Shown: positions 1 through 6,063, counted from the first letter of the stretch. The stretch: DNA of 6,216 nucleotides from RI-92 sp037384645 (GCA_037384645.1 JARRNT010000113.1:1-6216); one strand, 5' to 3'. Notes: generated by a model not told the origin, from the sequence alone. A program made the numbers and translations.

Positions 1-58
1 GCTTCAGCGTCAGGATCAGCGCGCCAAGGTCCGCCGGCTCGATCGTGAATGTGCCCAT
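1..58 (-). CDS. modB: ModB, molybdate ABC transporter permease (N-terminal fragment, runs off left edge)
   Basis: Reading the minus strand from the ATG at 58 gives MGTFTIEPADLGALILTLK before the window ends, 19 residues with no stop. ModB is the inner-membrane permease that, with ModA and the ATPase ModC, imports molybdate. The call rests on three things: the position 13 nt after the modA stop in the same direction, a purine-rich AAGG element in that gap, and an N-terminus typical of ModB proteins, which start with a short segment ending in a leucine-rich stretch that leads into the first membrane helix. A GTG codon lies immediately before the ATG in the same frame and could also be the start. 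Too little is present to see the permease signature loop. Confidence 0.72.
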   Translation of the reverse strand, partial: MGTFTIEPADLGALILTLK

Positions 59-71
59 CACCGGCCCGCCT

Positions 72-857
72 TCATGGCATGCCGTAGCCGAAGCGGGCGG
101 CGATCGCCCGGGCCTTCGGCCCCTTCAGGAAGGTCAGGAACGCCTTGGCCGCCGGGTTGTTTTCCCCGTGCTTCAGCAGCGCCGCGTCCTGCAGGATCGC
201 GCTGTAGTCGTCGGCGGGCACGATGAAAACCGAGCCGCCCTTGGGCGCCTTCGGCCCATGAAGCGACGAGGCCGCGATGAAGCCGATCTGCGCACCGCCG
301 CTTTGGACCATGGCGAAGGTCTGGCCGATGTTCTGCCCCATCACGATCTTGTCCTTCACCTTTTTCCACGCCCCCAGATAGTCCAGCACCTCGCGCGCGG
401 CCTTCCCGTAGGGCGCAAGCTTGGGATTGGCGATGGCGATGTGCCGCACCTTCGGGTCGGTCAGCGCCTTCACCGGGTCGATGCCGATCTTCGGCTCCGA
501 CGGGGCCCATATCGCCAGCTTGCCCTTCGCATAGGTGAACCGGCTGCCGGGCACCACCAGCCCCACCGCCTGAAGCGAATCGGGCGTTTCCTGATCGGCG
601 GACAGCATCACGTCATAAGGCGCCCCGCCGACGATTTGCGCGCGCAGCCGCCCGGTCGAAGCAATGGCCACCTTGATGCTGTCGCCGGTCTGTTCGTGAA
701 AGACGGGCGCCATGGCCCGCGCCGCGGCGGCGAAATTGGCCGCCACCGCCACCAGTGCCTGTTCCGCGCGCGCGGGTGCCGTCGCTCCGCCCCCGAAGGT
801 CAGCCAAACCGCCAGGGTCAGCATCGCGCCGCGCCGCGTCAGAAACATCAAGGACAT
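72..857 (-). CDS. modA: ModA, periplasmic molybdate-binding protein of the ABC transporter
   Basis: This 261-residue protein captures molybdate (and probably tungstate) in the periplasm and hands it to ModB/ModC. Residues 1-31 form a signal peptide: RR near residues 8-9, a hydrophobic stretch, and an ARA cleavage site before EQALVAVAANF. The mature part has the family landmarks: VAVAANF at 36-42 (first oxyanion loop, with Asn where E. coli ModA has Ser, as in the Azotobacter-type ModA), ASTGRLRAQI at 66-75 with the second ligand loop, GAPYDVMLSADQ at 78-89, NPKLAPYG at 144-151 with a likely ligand Tyr, and a C-terminal AFLTFLKGPKARAIAARFGYG. Length is normal for the family. The start at 857 is supported by a strong AGGGAG Shine-Dalgarno at 866-871. 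modB follows 13 nt downstream, so the two genes are probably one operon. A palindrome 23 nt upstream suggests ModE control. Base composition is clearly more GC-rich than the DNA to the right. Confidence 0.95.
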   Translation of the reverse strand: MSLMFLTRRGAMLTLAVWLTFGGGATAPARAEQALVAVAANFAAAARAMAPVFHEQTGDSIKVAIASTGRLRAQIVGGAPYDVMLSADQETPDSLQAVGLVVPGSRFTYAKGKLAIWAPSEPKIGIDPVKALTDPKVRHIAIANPKLAPYGKAAREVLDYLGAWKKVKDKIVMGQNIGQTFAMVQSGGAQIGFIAASSLHGPKAPKGGSVFIVPADDYSAILQDAALLKHGENNPAAKAFLTFLKGPKARAIAARFGYGMP

Positions 858-879
858 GGTTCGTCTCCCTCCCGGACTC

Positions 880-901
880 GATATGTTTCGCCATACATAT
901 C
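880..901. promoter_or_regulatory. Putative ModE operator upstream of modA
   Basis: There is a perfect inverted repeat, GATATGT, 8-nt spacer TTCGCCAT, then ACATATC. The arms resemble the AT-rich TATAT-type half-sites of ModE (molybdate-responsive repressor) boxes, which in known cases sit over modA promoters and shut off uptake when molybdate is plentiful. The repeat lies 23 nt before the modA start codon and just upstream of its Shine-Dalgarno, where a repressor would block transcription. The identification is inferred from position and half-site similarity. No modE gene is in the window. Confidence 0.5.
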
Positions 902-940
902 ATCCCCAGCCTGATGGTCAGGCGCGCTCCAGGTACCGGT
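902..940. other. Join between two unrelated DNA segments (probable chimeric junction)
   Basis: Left of this stretch is the 5' regulatory region of a GC-rich modA gene. To the right an open pilY1 reading frame is already in mid-gene, with recognisable PilY1 sequence by about 938 and no start codon or ribosome-binding site of its own. GC content drops sharply across the join (41/60 at 601-660, 27/60 at 1081-1140). A short perfect palindrome, GCCTGA TGG TCAGGC at 909-923, sits inside the interval. The exact breakpoint cannot be fixed from one sequence. It could be an assembly chimera or a real rearrangement; I favour the former because a conserved gene is cut in the middle. Confidence 0.7.
909..923. 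repeat. Short perfect palindrome at the junction
   Basis: GCCTGA and TCAGGC are perfect inverted copies separated by TGG, giving a potential 6-bp hairpin with a 3-nt loop. No T-run follows on either strand, so it is not a convincing intrinsic terminator. Its interest is only that it coincides with the place where the two DNA segments meet. Confidence 0.4.
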
Positions 941-2065
941 AATGACTGGACCAATCCAAGTGTCAACGAATGGTATCTTGTCTTTGGTTCCGGCCCGACG
1001 GATTTGAGTACAGTCACCAGTGCGCAGAACGCCAGTCTTTACGTCCTCAATCTCAAAACCATGCAATTTGTAAAAGGGTTCCCTGAGGATCTTAAGATCA
1101 AAAATAGTTTCGTTGGCGATGTGAACAGCATCGACTGGACCAATGACTACAAGACCGATGCAGCCTATTTCGGCATTGTAGGCGGTGGGACCAGTACACC
1201 GACGGGACAACTCATGCGGATGGTGCTGACGGATAACACCAAGTCAACGGCAACTAGCTGGCCAGTCAGTACCGTCATCAATCCGGGCCAGCCCTTTGTG
1301 AATCGACCAGAGTTTGCCGTGGATGACCAGAACAAGTGGTGGGTGTATGACGGTACCGGCCGCCTGTACGTGTCAGGCGACGCGCAGAGTACCGAGCTAC
1401 AGTCATTCTATGGCATCAAGGAACAGGTCGATAGTGCAACCGGGCTGCCGTCGGGAACGACTGCCTACCGCACGAGCAGTGGCGGCAGCTACTACCTGCA
1501 GAATACCACCGGTGTGCAGGTGGGCCTTGATGGCACCATTTACGACATCAACGGAGTCCTCCCGTCCACGGTGACCAACTTCTATGGTAGCACGGGCCTG
1601 ATCAGCGACATCGCGGGCAAGGCTGGTTGGTACATCAACCTGGTACCCGACACGGCCAACACTCCCGCCAATCCCATACCTGCTACCGGGAGCGAACGCA
1701 ACCTTGGCAACTCTCTCCTATTCCGCCAGTTAATGCTGTTTACGACTTTCACGCCAAACAGCAATAGCTGTGCGTTTGACGGCTCAAGCAAATTGTATGG
1801 CGTGTATTATAAAACAGGGACAGCCTATCCGAATGCCGGGCTGGGTAATAAAACCTGCAGCAACTGCGCTACAGGAGTAGATGTCAGTGAATCTTCAATT
1901 GGTCTGGAAGGCGCAACAACGACGGGCGGAGTGATACTCAGTGTCGGTTCCGACAATGCCAAGATCTATCTCACTGGCATTCACGGCCAAGGCTATAATC
2001 CTCCGGTGACGGGTGTACCCACGCCCACTGGTCGTCAGTCATGGCGCGAGATTATTCCGCAATGA
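914..2065 (+). CDS. pilY1: PilY1 C-terminal fragment (type IV pilus tip/adhesin protein), 5' end missing
   Basis: PilY1 is a large secreted protein at the type IV pilus tip that primes pilus assembly with the minor pilins and contributes to adhesion and retraction control. The fragment encodes about 375 residues of the conserved C-terminal beta-propeller (Neisseria PilC-type domain). Visible landmarks are WYLVFGSGP (from 971), SLYVLNL, the FVGDVNSIDWTNDYKTDAAYFG segment in two halves around 1108-1175, VYDGTGRLYVSGD and FYGIKE (about 1345-1425), NSCAFDGSSKLYGVYYKTG (about 1762-1820), a CSNC pair, and the typical terminal GRQSWREI. Full-length family members usually exceed 1000 residues, so most of the gene is absent. 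The ATG at 914 is an arbitrary first codon without a Shine-Dalgarno; the frame stays open leftward into the antisense of modA, where it is not pilY1. A pilin gene follows directly, the normal gene order of minor-pilin operons. Confidence 0.85.
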   Translation: MVRRAPGTGNDWTNPSVNEWYLVFGSGPTDLSTVTSAQNASLYVLNLKTMQFVKGFPEDLKIKNSFVGDVNSIDWTNDYKTDAAYFGIVGGGTSTPTGQLMRMVLTDNTKSTATSWPVSTVINPGQPFVNRPEFAVDDQNKWWVYDGTGRLYVSGDAQSTELQSFYGIKEQVDSATGLPSGTTAYRTSSGGSYYLQNTTGVQVGLDGTIYDINGVLPSTVTNFYGSTGLISDIAGKAGWYINLVPDTANTPANPIPATGSERNLGNSLLFRQLMLFTTFTPNSNSCAFDGSSKLYGVYYKTGTAYPNAGLGNKTCSNCATGVDVSESSIGLEGATTTGGVILSVGSDNAKIYLTGIHGQGYNPPVTGVPTPTGRQSWREIIPQ

Positions 2066-2075
2066 TGCGAAGCTC

Positions 2076-2080
2076 AGGAG
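2076..2080 (+). promoter_or_regulatory. Shine-Dalgarno AGGAG that favours the 2092 start of the pilin gene
   Basis: AGGAG is the only good ribosome-binding site near the pilin start. It lies 11 nt before the ATG at 2092, slightly long but workable. The other in-frame ATGs (2041, 2062, 2065, 2104, 2122) have no comparable site at proper spacing; at 2122 an AGG directly abuts the ATG. Confidence 0.5.
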
Positions 2081-2091
2081 CAAATAAGTCA

Positions 2092-2589
2092 ATGCAAGCA
2101 AGCATGTATACCCGAACCAGGATGGCGAATAAGCGCCAACACGGTATAACGCTGATCGAACTGATTACCGTGGTCGCCATTATCGGTATTCTTGCCAGCA
2201 TTGGCTGGTCTTACTACGATGCGCAGAAACGCAGGGGCTATCGTAGTGAAGCGGTGATTGCACTGACCACACTGGCGCAACTGCAAGAACGCTACATGAC
2301 CGAACACGGCAGCTACGCCGGTTCTATTACAACATTAAGTCCCCCGACGACCGTTGTGAGTGCATCTGACACAACCCCCAAAAACGGTGCCTATAAGCTA
2401 AGTATCTCGATTCCAGCCACGACAGGTTGTACAGTCAATAATAAATATTACTGCTACCAGATCACGGCCACGGCGAATGGTGCGCAGGCAAAGGACATCC
2501 AGTGCACAAAGTTCTATCTGGATCAGACTGGCAAACGCTCGTCGACGGACAAAGCCGGGACTACCACCACCGGATGCTGGTCAAAATAG
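2092..2589 (+). CDS. pilE: PilE-like type IV minor pilin
   Basis: This is a type IVa pilin-like protein of 165 residues from the chosen start. It has a type III (prepilin) leader ending in a basic RQHG, cleaved by PilD before ITLIELITVVAIIGILAS. The invariant Glu at mature position 5 and the hydrophobic N-terminal helix are intact; mature residue 1 is Ile rather than the usual Phe or Met. The helix continues with Y..AQKRRGYRSEA and LAQLQERYMTEHGSYAG, the pattern of PilE minor pilins. The globular part has four cysteines (113, 121, 138, 162), with the last two framing CTKFYLDQTG and GCW, as in the C-terminal disulfide region of this family. It acts in the inner membrane and pilus together with PilY1, whose gene ends 26 nt upstream. 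The start is uncertain: 2092 has the best Shine-Dalgarno but gives an 18-residue leader, whereas 2122 gives a more usual 8-residue leader. An ATG at 2062 overlaps the pilY1 stop by 4 nt. Confidence 0.88.
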   Translation: MQASMYTRTRMANKRQHGITLIELITVVAIIGILASIGWSYYDAQKRRGYRSEAVIALTTLAQLQERYMTEHGSYAGSITTLSPPTTVVSASDTTPKNGAYKLSISIPATTGCTVNNKYYCYQITATANGAQAKDIQCTKFYLDQTGKRSSTDKAGTTTTGCWSK

Positions 2590-2628
2590 TCCCCGCACTT
2601 TACGCAAACGCATTGCCCTACCACACCA

Positions 2629-2658
2629 CTGCCCTGTCGCAACAGGGCAGTTTTATTT
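2629..2658 (+). terminator. Intrinsic terminator after the pilY1-pilE operon
   Basis: CTGCCCTGT at 2629-2637 pairs perfectly with ACAGGGCAG at 2642-2650 across a CGCA loop, and an extra A-T pair closes the base. TTTTATTT follows on the plus strand. It lies 39 nt after the pilin stop codon. No T-run is seen on the minus strand, so it is directional, although the hairpin itself faces the converging rlmB transcript. Confidence 0.9.
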
Positions 2659-2704
2659 GATCAAGCCGATAAAATGAATCTTGCCAGGACGGGCACTTGC
2701 AAAG

Positions 2705-2733
2705 CGTCCTGCTGGAATTGCCAAACCAGGACG
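2705..2733 (-). terminator. Possible weak terminator or 3' hairpin after rlmB
   Basis: CGTCCTG at 2705-2711 and CAGGACG at 2727-2733 are perfect 7-bp inverted copies with a 15-nt loop, directly abutting the rlmB stop codon. On the minus strand only a short CTTT follows, so termination would be weak. A nested CTGG/CCAG pair could compete with it. Confidence 0.35.
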
Positions 2734-3365
2734 TTAGTTACCTGCTGTACGCTGACGCACCGCCTCGAACAGGGCCACCCCTGCCGTTACCGAGACGTTA
2801 AGACTTTCGACACTGCCCTGCATGGGCAGTTTTGCCAGCACGTCACAGGTTTCCCGGGTGAGGCGGCGCAGGCCACTGCCCTCCGCCCCCAGCACCAGCG
2901 CCAGCGGCCCGCGCAAGTCACAGTCATACAGCGAGGTGTCGGCCTCACCGGCCAGCCCCACGCAATGCACCCCGGCCTGCTGTAACTCGCGCAGGCAACG
3001 GGCCAGGTTCGTGACCTGGTAAAATGGCAGGACCTCGGCGGCACCGACTGCCACCTTGCTGACCGTGGCATTCAGGCCGCAGGGGCCAGGTCCTGCAACA
3101 GATCGTGCTCGTTGCCAATCCGGGCTGGCCGCACCTGGGCCATCACTCCCTGGTGGTTGACCTCACCCAGCTGGCGGCTAATCTGCTTGTCGGGCACGCG
3201 TTGCAGGGCAATCCCGTGACGCTCGACTTCCTGCACAACCTGCTGGACCCGTGCATCCGTTTTGCCTTGTGCAACCGCAACGCTGAGGACACGCTCCGGC
3301 TGGCGTTCCAGCACGGCCTGCAGGGTATGCAGGCCATAGATAAAATAATGCGCCGACCTGCTCAT
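2734..3365 (-). pseudogene. rlmB: RlmB, 23S rRNA (Gm2251) 2'-O-methyltransferase, disrupted by an internal deletion and frameshift
   Basis: RlmB is a SPOUT-class enzyme that methylates the ribose of G2251 in the 23S rRNA P-loop using S-adenosylmethionine. The gene lies in two frames. The first (3365 down to a TGA at 3074-3072) encodes 97 residues, the N-terminal substrate-binding domain: HYFIYGLHTLQAVLERQPER, then VNHQGVMAQVRP, ending DLAPAA. The second (3078 down to 2734) encodes 114 residues starting GLNATVSKVAVGAAE and containing the two later SPOUT motifs, LALVLGAEGSGLRRLTRE and LPMQGSVESLNVSV, which form the knotted cofactor site. Missing between them are roughly 37 residues that in E. 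coli RlmB include the LDGVTDPHNLGACLRSADAAG motif; about 110 nt are lost and the frames overlap at GGCC. Without that segment the catalytic fold should not form. The gene starts 3 nt after the rnr stop, the usual rnr-rlmB order. The loss could be a real mutation or an assembly collapse. Confidence 0.85.
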
Positions 3366-3368
3366 GGC

Positions 3369-5732
3369 TTATTGGCGGGACTTCTTCCTGCGATTACGGG
3401 TACTGCCCGACTTTTTCTTGCCACCGTGTTGCTTGGCTTTACGCGAACGCGGATTGTCAGATTTCGCCTTTTGCCCGGATGGCTTATTGTCACCGGATTT
3501 TTTCCGGTGACGGGATTTTGATTTCTTGCCCTTGCGCGAGGTATCCGCCGCCGTCGTGGCGGATTGATTATCCGTGAGCTCAAAATCGATCTTGCGATCA
3601 TCGAGGTCAACCCGTGCCACCACCACGCGGATCGGATCGCCAAGCCGGTAGATGCGGTTGGTGCGTTCACCAATCATGCGGTGATGCACCGGATCATACT
3701 GATAATAGTCCTGGCGCAGGGCCGTGACATGCACCAGGCCCTCGACATAAATATCCGACAGTTCGACAAACAGGCCGAAATTCGTGACCGAGGTAATAAT
3801 CCCCTCGAATTCACTGCCGAGCTTGTCCAGCATGAATTCGCACTTGAGCCAGTCGACCGCATCGCGGGTCGCCTCATCGGCACGGCGTTCGGTCATGGAA
3901 CAATTGTCGCCTAGCAACTCCATATCACTCTGGCTATATGCAAACTGGCTGAGCTTGCGTTTGCTCAGTATATGCCGGATTGCGCGATGCACCAGCAGGT
4001 CAGGATAACGTCGTATGGGCGAGGTAAAGTGCGCGTAGGCATCGAATGCTAGACCAAAGTGACCCTGGTTCTCTGCACCGTACATGGCCTGACGCAGGCT
4101 GCGCAACAGGACGGTCTGGATAAGATGGGCATCGCGCCGGCCCTTCACCTGGGCCAACAGCTTGACGTAGTGTTTGGGTTCGGGCTCATCACCGCCGCCG
4201 AGATTCAGCCCCAGCTCGCCCAGGAACTCCCGCACCTCGGTCAGTTTTTCCTGCCCCGGCGGCTCATGATTACGATACAGACAGGGTATCTTGTTGCTGA
4301 GCAAATAATCCGCTGCCGCCACATTCGCCATCAGCATGCATTCCTCGATGAGACGATGGGCATCATTGCGCACCACGGGGATGATGCGTTCGATCTTGCG
4401 ATCCTCGCCAAACACGATGCGGGTCTCCGTGCTGTCGAAATCTATCGCACCACGCTTGTTACGCGCGGCCAGCAGGACCTTGAACACGGCATACAGGTCT
4501 TCCAGGTGCGGCAGCAGGTCGGCGTACTGGCCACGCAACTCGGCATCCTGGTCGACCAGCATGGCCGCCACCTTGTCATACGTCAGGCGGGCATGGGAAT
4601 ACATCACGGCGGGATAAAACCGATACTTTTTAAGCACCCCGCTGGCACTGATATCCATCTCGCAGGCCATACACAAGCGGTCAACCTGGGGATTCAGTGA
4701 GCACAGGCCGTTGGACAGGATCTCCGGCAGCATGGGAATGACGCGCTCCGGAAAGTAGACCGAATTGCCGCGATAACGAGCTTCGGCATCCAGGGCAGTC
4801 CCGGGCTGAACGTAGTGCGACACATCGGCGATGGCAACGATCAGGCGATAGCCTTTGCCCTTGCGCTCACAAAATACCGCATCGTCGAAATCCCGCGCAT
4901 CCTCGCCGTCGATGGTAACCAGCGGGAGCTTGCGCAGGTCCTCGCGACCGCGCTTGTCCTCCTCAGGCACCATGACATTGTAATGCCCGATCTCGGCGTC
5001 CACCGCCTCCGACCATTCCTGTGGCAGCTCGTAATTACGGATGGCGATATCAATCTCCATCCCCGGTGCCATGTGGTCACCCAGGATCTCGATAACCCGG
5101 CCAATGGCCTGCCGGTTGCGCCCGGGATACTCCAGAATTTCCAGGGTGACAATCTGGCCATGGTGTGCGCCATGGAAGTTCTCGCGCGGCACCAGCACGT
5201 CGTGGGTAATCCGCTTGTTATCGGCAACCACGAAGCCGACGCCGGATTCGACGAACAGACGCCCGACCACGCGGTGGACCGCACGCTCCAGGATCTCCAC
5301 CAGCACACCCTCACGCCGGCCACGGCGGTCACGGCCGATTTCCCGCACTGTCACACGGTCGCCATGCATCAGGGTACGCATCTCCGATGCCGCCAGAAAC
5401 AGGTCATCTCCTCCCTTGTCGGGCACCAGGAAGCCGAAGCCCGCCGGATGGGCAATCACCCGCCCACTAATCAGATCGAGCTTGCTGGCCAGGCAGTACT
5501 GCTTGCGCCGGTTGAATAATATTTGACCATCCCGTTCCATGGCACGCAGACGCCGGTGCAAGGCGGTCCGCTGCTCGTCCTCCTGGAGTTGCAGGGCCTG
5601 GGCTATCTCTTCCAGCCGCATGGGCAAACCTGCCTGCTCCAGGGTACTCATGATGAGTTCACGGCTGGCAATGGGGTTCTCATATTTGCGGGCTTCCCGC
5701 TCCGCGTGGGGATCTTTGATTTTTTTGCTCAT
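3369..5732 (-). CDS. rnr: RNase R, 3'-5' exoribonuclease
   Basis: RNase R is a processive hydrolytic exoribonuclease that degrades structured RNA, mRNA decay intermediates, defective rRNA and tRNA, and takes part in trans-translation decay. The 787-residue protein has the full domain series: an N-terminal helix-turn-helix region (about 20-85), two cold-shock domains (about 86-150 and 155-225), the RNB catalytic domain (about 265-590), an S1 domain (about 638-720) and a basic tail (731-787). The metal-binding motif TIDGEDARDFDD at 273-284 supplies Asp275, Asp281, Asp283 and Asp284, equivalent to Asp272/278/280/281 in E. coli. VYFPERVIPMLPE, NHEPP and HFTSPIRRYPDLLVHR (568-583) are also typical. 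The tail has 25 Lys/Arg in 57 residues, the RNA-unwinding feature of RNase R. Length is close to that of E. coli RNase R (about 810). The start at 5732 matches family N-termini (MSKK..DP...RE...Y.NPI.SRE) although no clear Shine-Dalgarno is seen. rlmB follows 3 nt later, so they are co-transcribed. Confidence 0.97.
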   Translation of the reverse strand: MSKKIKDPHAEREARKYENPIASRELIMSTLEQAGLPMRLEEIAQALQLQEDEQRTALHRRLRAMERDGQILFNRRKQYCLASKLDLISGRVIAHPAGFGFLVPDKGGDDLFLAASEMRTLMHGDRVTVREIGRDRRGRREGVLVEILERAVHRVVGRLFVESGVGFVVADNKRITHDVLVPRENFHGAHHGQIVTLEILEYPGRNRQAIGRVIEILGDHMAPGMEIDIAIRNYELPQEWSEAVDAEIGHYNVMVPEEDKRGREDLRKLPLVTIDGEDARDFDDAVFCERKGKGYRLIVAIADVSHYVQPGTALDAEARYRGNSVYFPERVIPMLPEILSNGLCSLNPQVDRLCMACEMDISASGVLKKYRFYPAVMYSHARLTYDKVAAMLVDQDAELRGQYADLLPHLEDLYAVFKVLLAARNKRGAIDFDSTETRIVFGEDRKIERIIPVVRNDAHRLIEECMLMANVAAADYLLSNKIPCLYRNHEPPGQEKLTEVREFLGELGLNLGGGDEPEPKHYVKLLAQVKGRRDAHLIQTVLLRSLRQAMYGAENQGHFGLAFDAYAHFTSPIRRYPDLLVHRAIRHILSKRKLSQFAYSQSDMELLGDNCSMTERRADEATRDAVDWLKCEFMLDKLGSEFEGIITSVTNFGLFVELSDIYVEGLVHVTALRQDYYQYDPVHHRMIGERTNRIYRLGDPIRVVVARVDLDDRKIDFELTDNQSATTAADTSRKGKKSKSRHRKKSGDNKPSGQKAKSDNPRSRKAKQHGGKKKSGSTRNRRKKSRQ

Positions 5733-5797
5733 GCCGCGGATTTTACTTTATATATAGGTATCTTGCTGGAAAACCGTATTGGAAATTGACAAGCCGC

Positions 5798-5824
5798 AAG
5801 GCTGCCGGTAAAGTTCGCAGCCTT
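5798..5824. repeat. 8-bp hairpin in the rnr upstream region
   Basis: AAGGCTGC at 5798-5805 and GCAGCCTT at 5817-5824 are perfect inverted copies with an 11-nt loop. No T-run follows on either strand, so it is not a standard terminator. It lies 66 nt or more before the rnr start codon and could be an operator, or an RNA hairpin if transcription starts upstream of it. Its function is unknown. Confidence 0.45.
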
Positions 5825-5921
5825 ATCGTACTCGCCGACTGGCGGGCCGCTGCCGAGGTAGTGAACAGGTAAATAGACTAGCTTCTGGCAACAGCGGATT
5901 TAGGTAAGCATTTGATTTACA

Positions 5922-5950
5922 TGGACTTTATAGCAAATCCACCTTATTCT
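5922..5950 (+). promoter_or_regulatory. Candidate sigma-70 promoter of tRNA-Leu
   Basis: TGGACT at 5922-5927 (4 of 6 to TTGACA) and TATTCT at 5945-5950 (4 of 6 to TATAAT) are separated by 17 nt. This would place the transcript start near 5957, about 20 nt before the mature tRNA 5' end, which is a normal leader length. The match is modest and other AT-rich hexamers nearby cannot be excluded. Confidence 0.4.
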
Positions 5951-5959
5951 TATAAAGTC
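5924..5959. repeat. 9-bp perfect inverted repeat over the tRNA-Leu promoter
   Basis: GACTTTATA at 5924-5932 and TATAAAGTC at 5951-5959 are perfect inverted copies around an 18-nt spacer. The left arm overlaps the candidate -35 box and the right arm the expected transcript start. It could be a protein-binding site or a cruciform-prone element, or chance in an AT-rich stretch. Confidence 0.45.
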
Positions 5960-5976
5960 ATCTAAAGTTATGAATT

Positions 5977-6063
5977 GCCCAGGTGGCGGAATTGGTAGAC
6001 GCGCAAGCTTCAGGTGCTTGTGTCCTTACGGATGTGGGAGTTCGAGTCTCCCCCTGGGCACCA
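5977..6063 (+). tRNA. tRNA-Leu (anticodon CAG)
   Basis: This is a complete class II tRNA of 87 nt including the encoded CCA. The acceptor stem GCCCAGG (5977-5983) pairs with CCTGGGC (6053-6059), followed by discriminator A and CCA at 6061-6063. The D-arm carries the leucine-type GGCGGAATTGGTAGACGC. The anticodon stem CAAGC/GCTTG (6004-6008/6016-6020) holds the loop TTCAGGT with anticodon CAG at 6011-6013, which reads CUG. A long variable arm with a TCC/GGA stem follows, then the T-arm GGGAG TTCGAGT CTCCC (6036-6052). It is transcribed away from rnr. Confidence 0.97.

Larger units (their letters stand above)
5733..5976. other. Divergent intergenic region between rnr and tRNA-Leu
   Basis: These 244 bases carry no protein gene I can support. 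They must hold the promoter of rnr (minus strand) and that of the tRNA (plus strand). On the rnr side an AT-rich TATATATAAAG stretch lies about 15-25 nt before the start codon and could be a -10 region, but no well-spaced -35 box is evident. A hairpin and an inverted repeat in this region are listed separately. Confidence 0.5.

Noticed and set aside
45..914. A 289-codon plus-strand open frame opposite modA
   Set aside because: It is Arg/Gly/His-rich and antisense to the whole of modA, whose protein has a signal peptide and all family motifs. It is a shadow frame of GC-rich DNA.
3072..3365. Treating the 97-residue RlmB N-terminal part as a stand-alone small protein
   Set aside because: The remaining RlmB sequence follows immediately in another frame with all its later motifs, so the two parts are one broken gene rather than a separate substrate-binding protein.
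3105..3521. A 138-codon plus-strand frame with a hydrophobic C-terminus, opposite rlmB and the end of rnr
   Set aside because: The hydrophobic stretch is the reverse reading of the Lys/Arg-rich tail of RNase R. No ribosome site or homology is seen.
4059..4700. A 213-codon plus-strand open frame inside rnr
   Set aside because: It lies antisense to the RNB domain of a well-conserved gene, has no ribosome-binding site and shows no recognisable domain. Long antisense frames are expected from the codon bias of rnr.
4815..5519. A 234-codon plus-strand open frame inside rnr
   Set aside because: It is antisense to the cold-shock and RNB regions of RNase R. The His/Leu/Gln-rich composition is that of a shadow frame and no motif is present.
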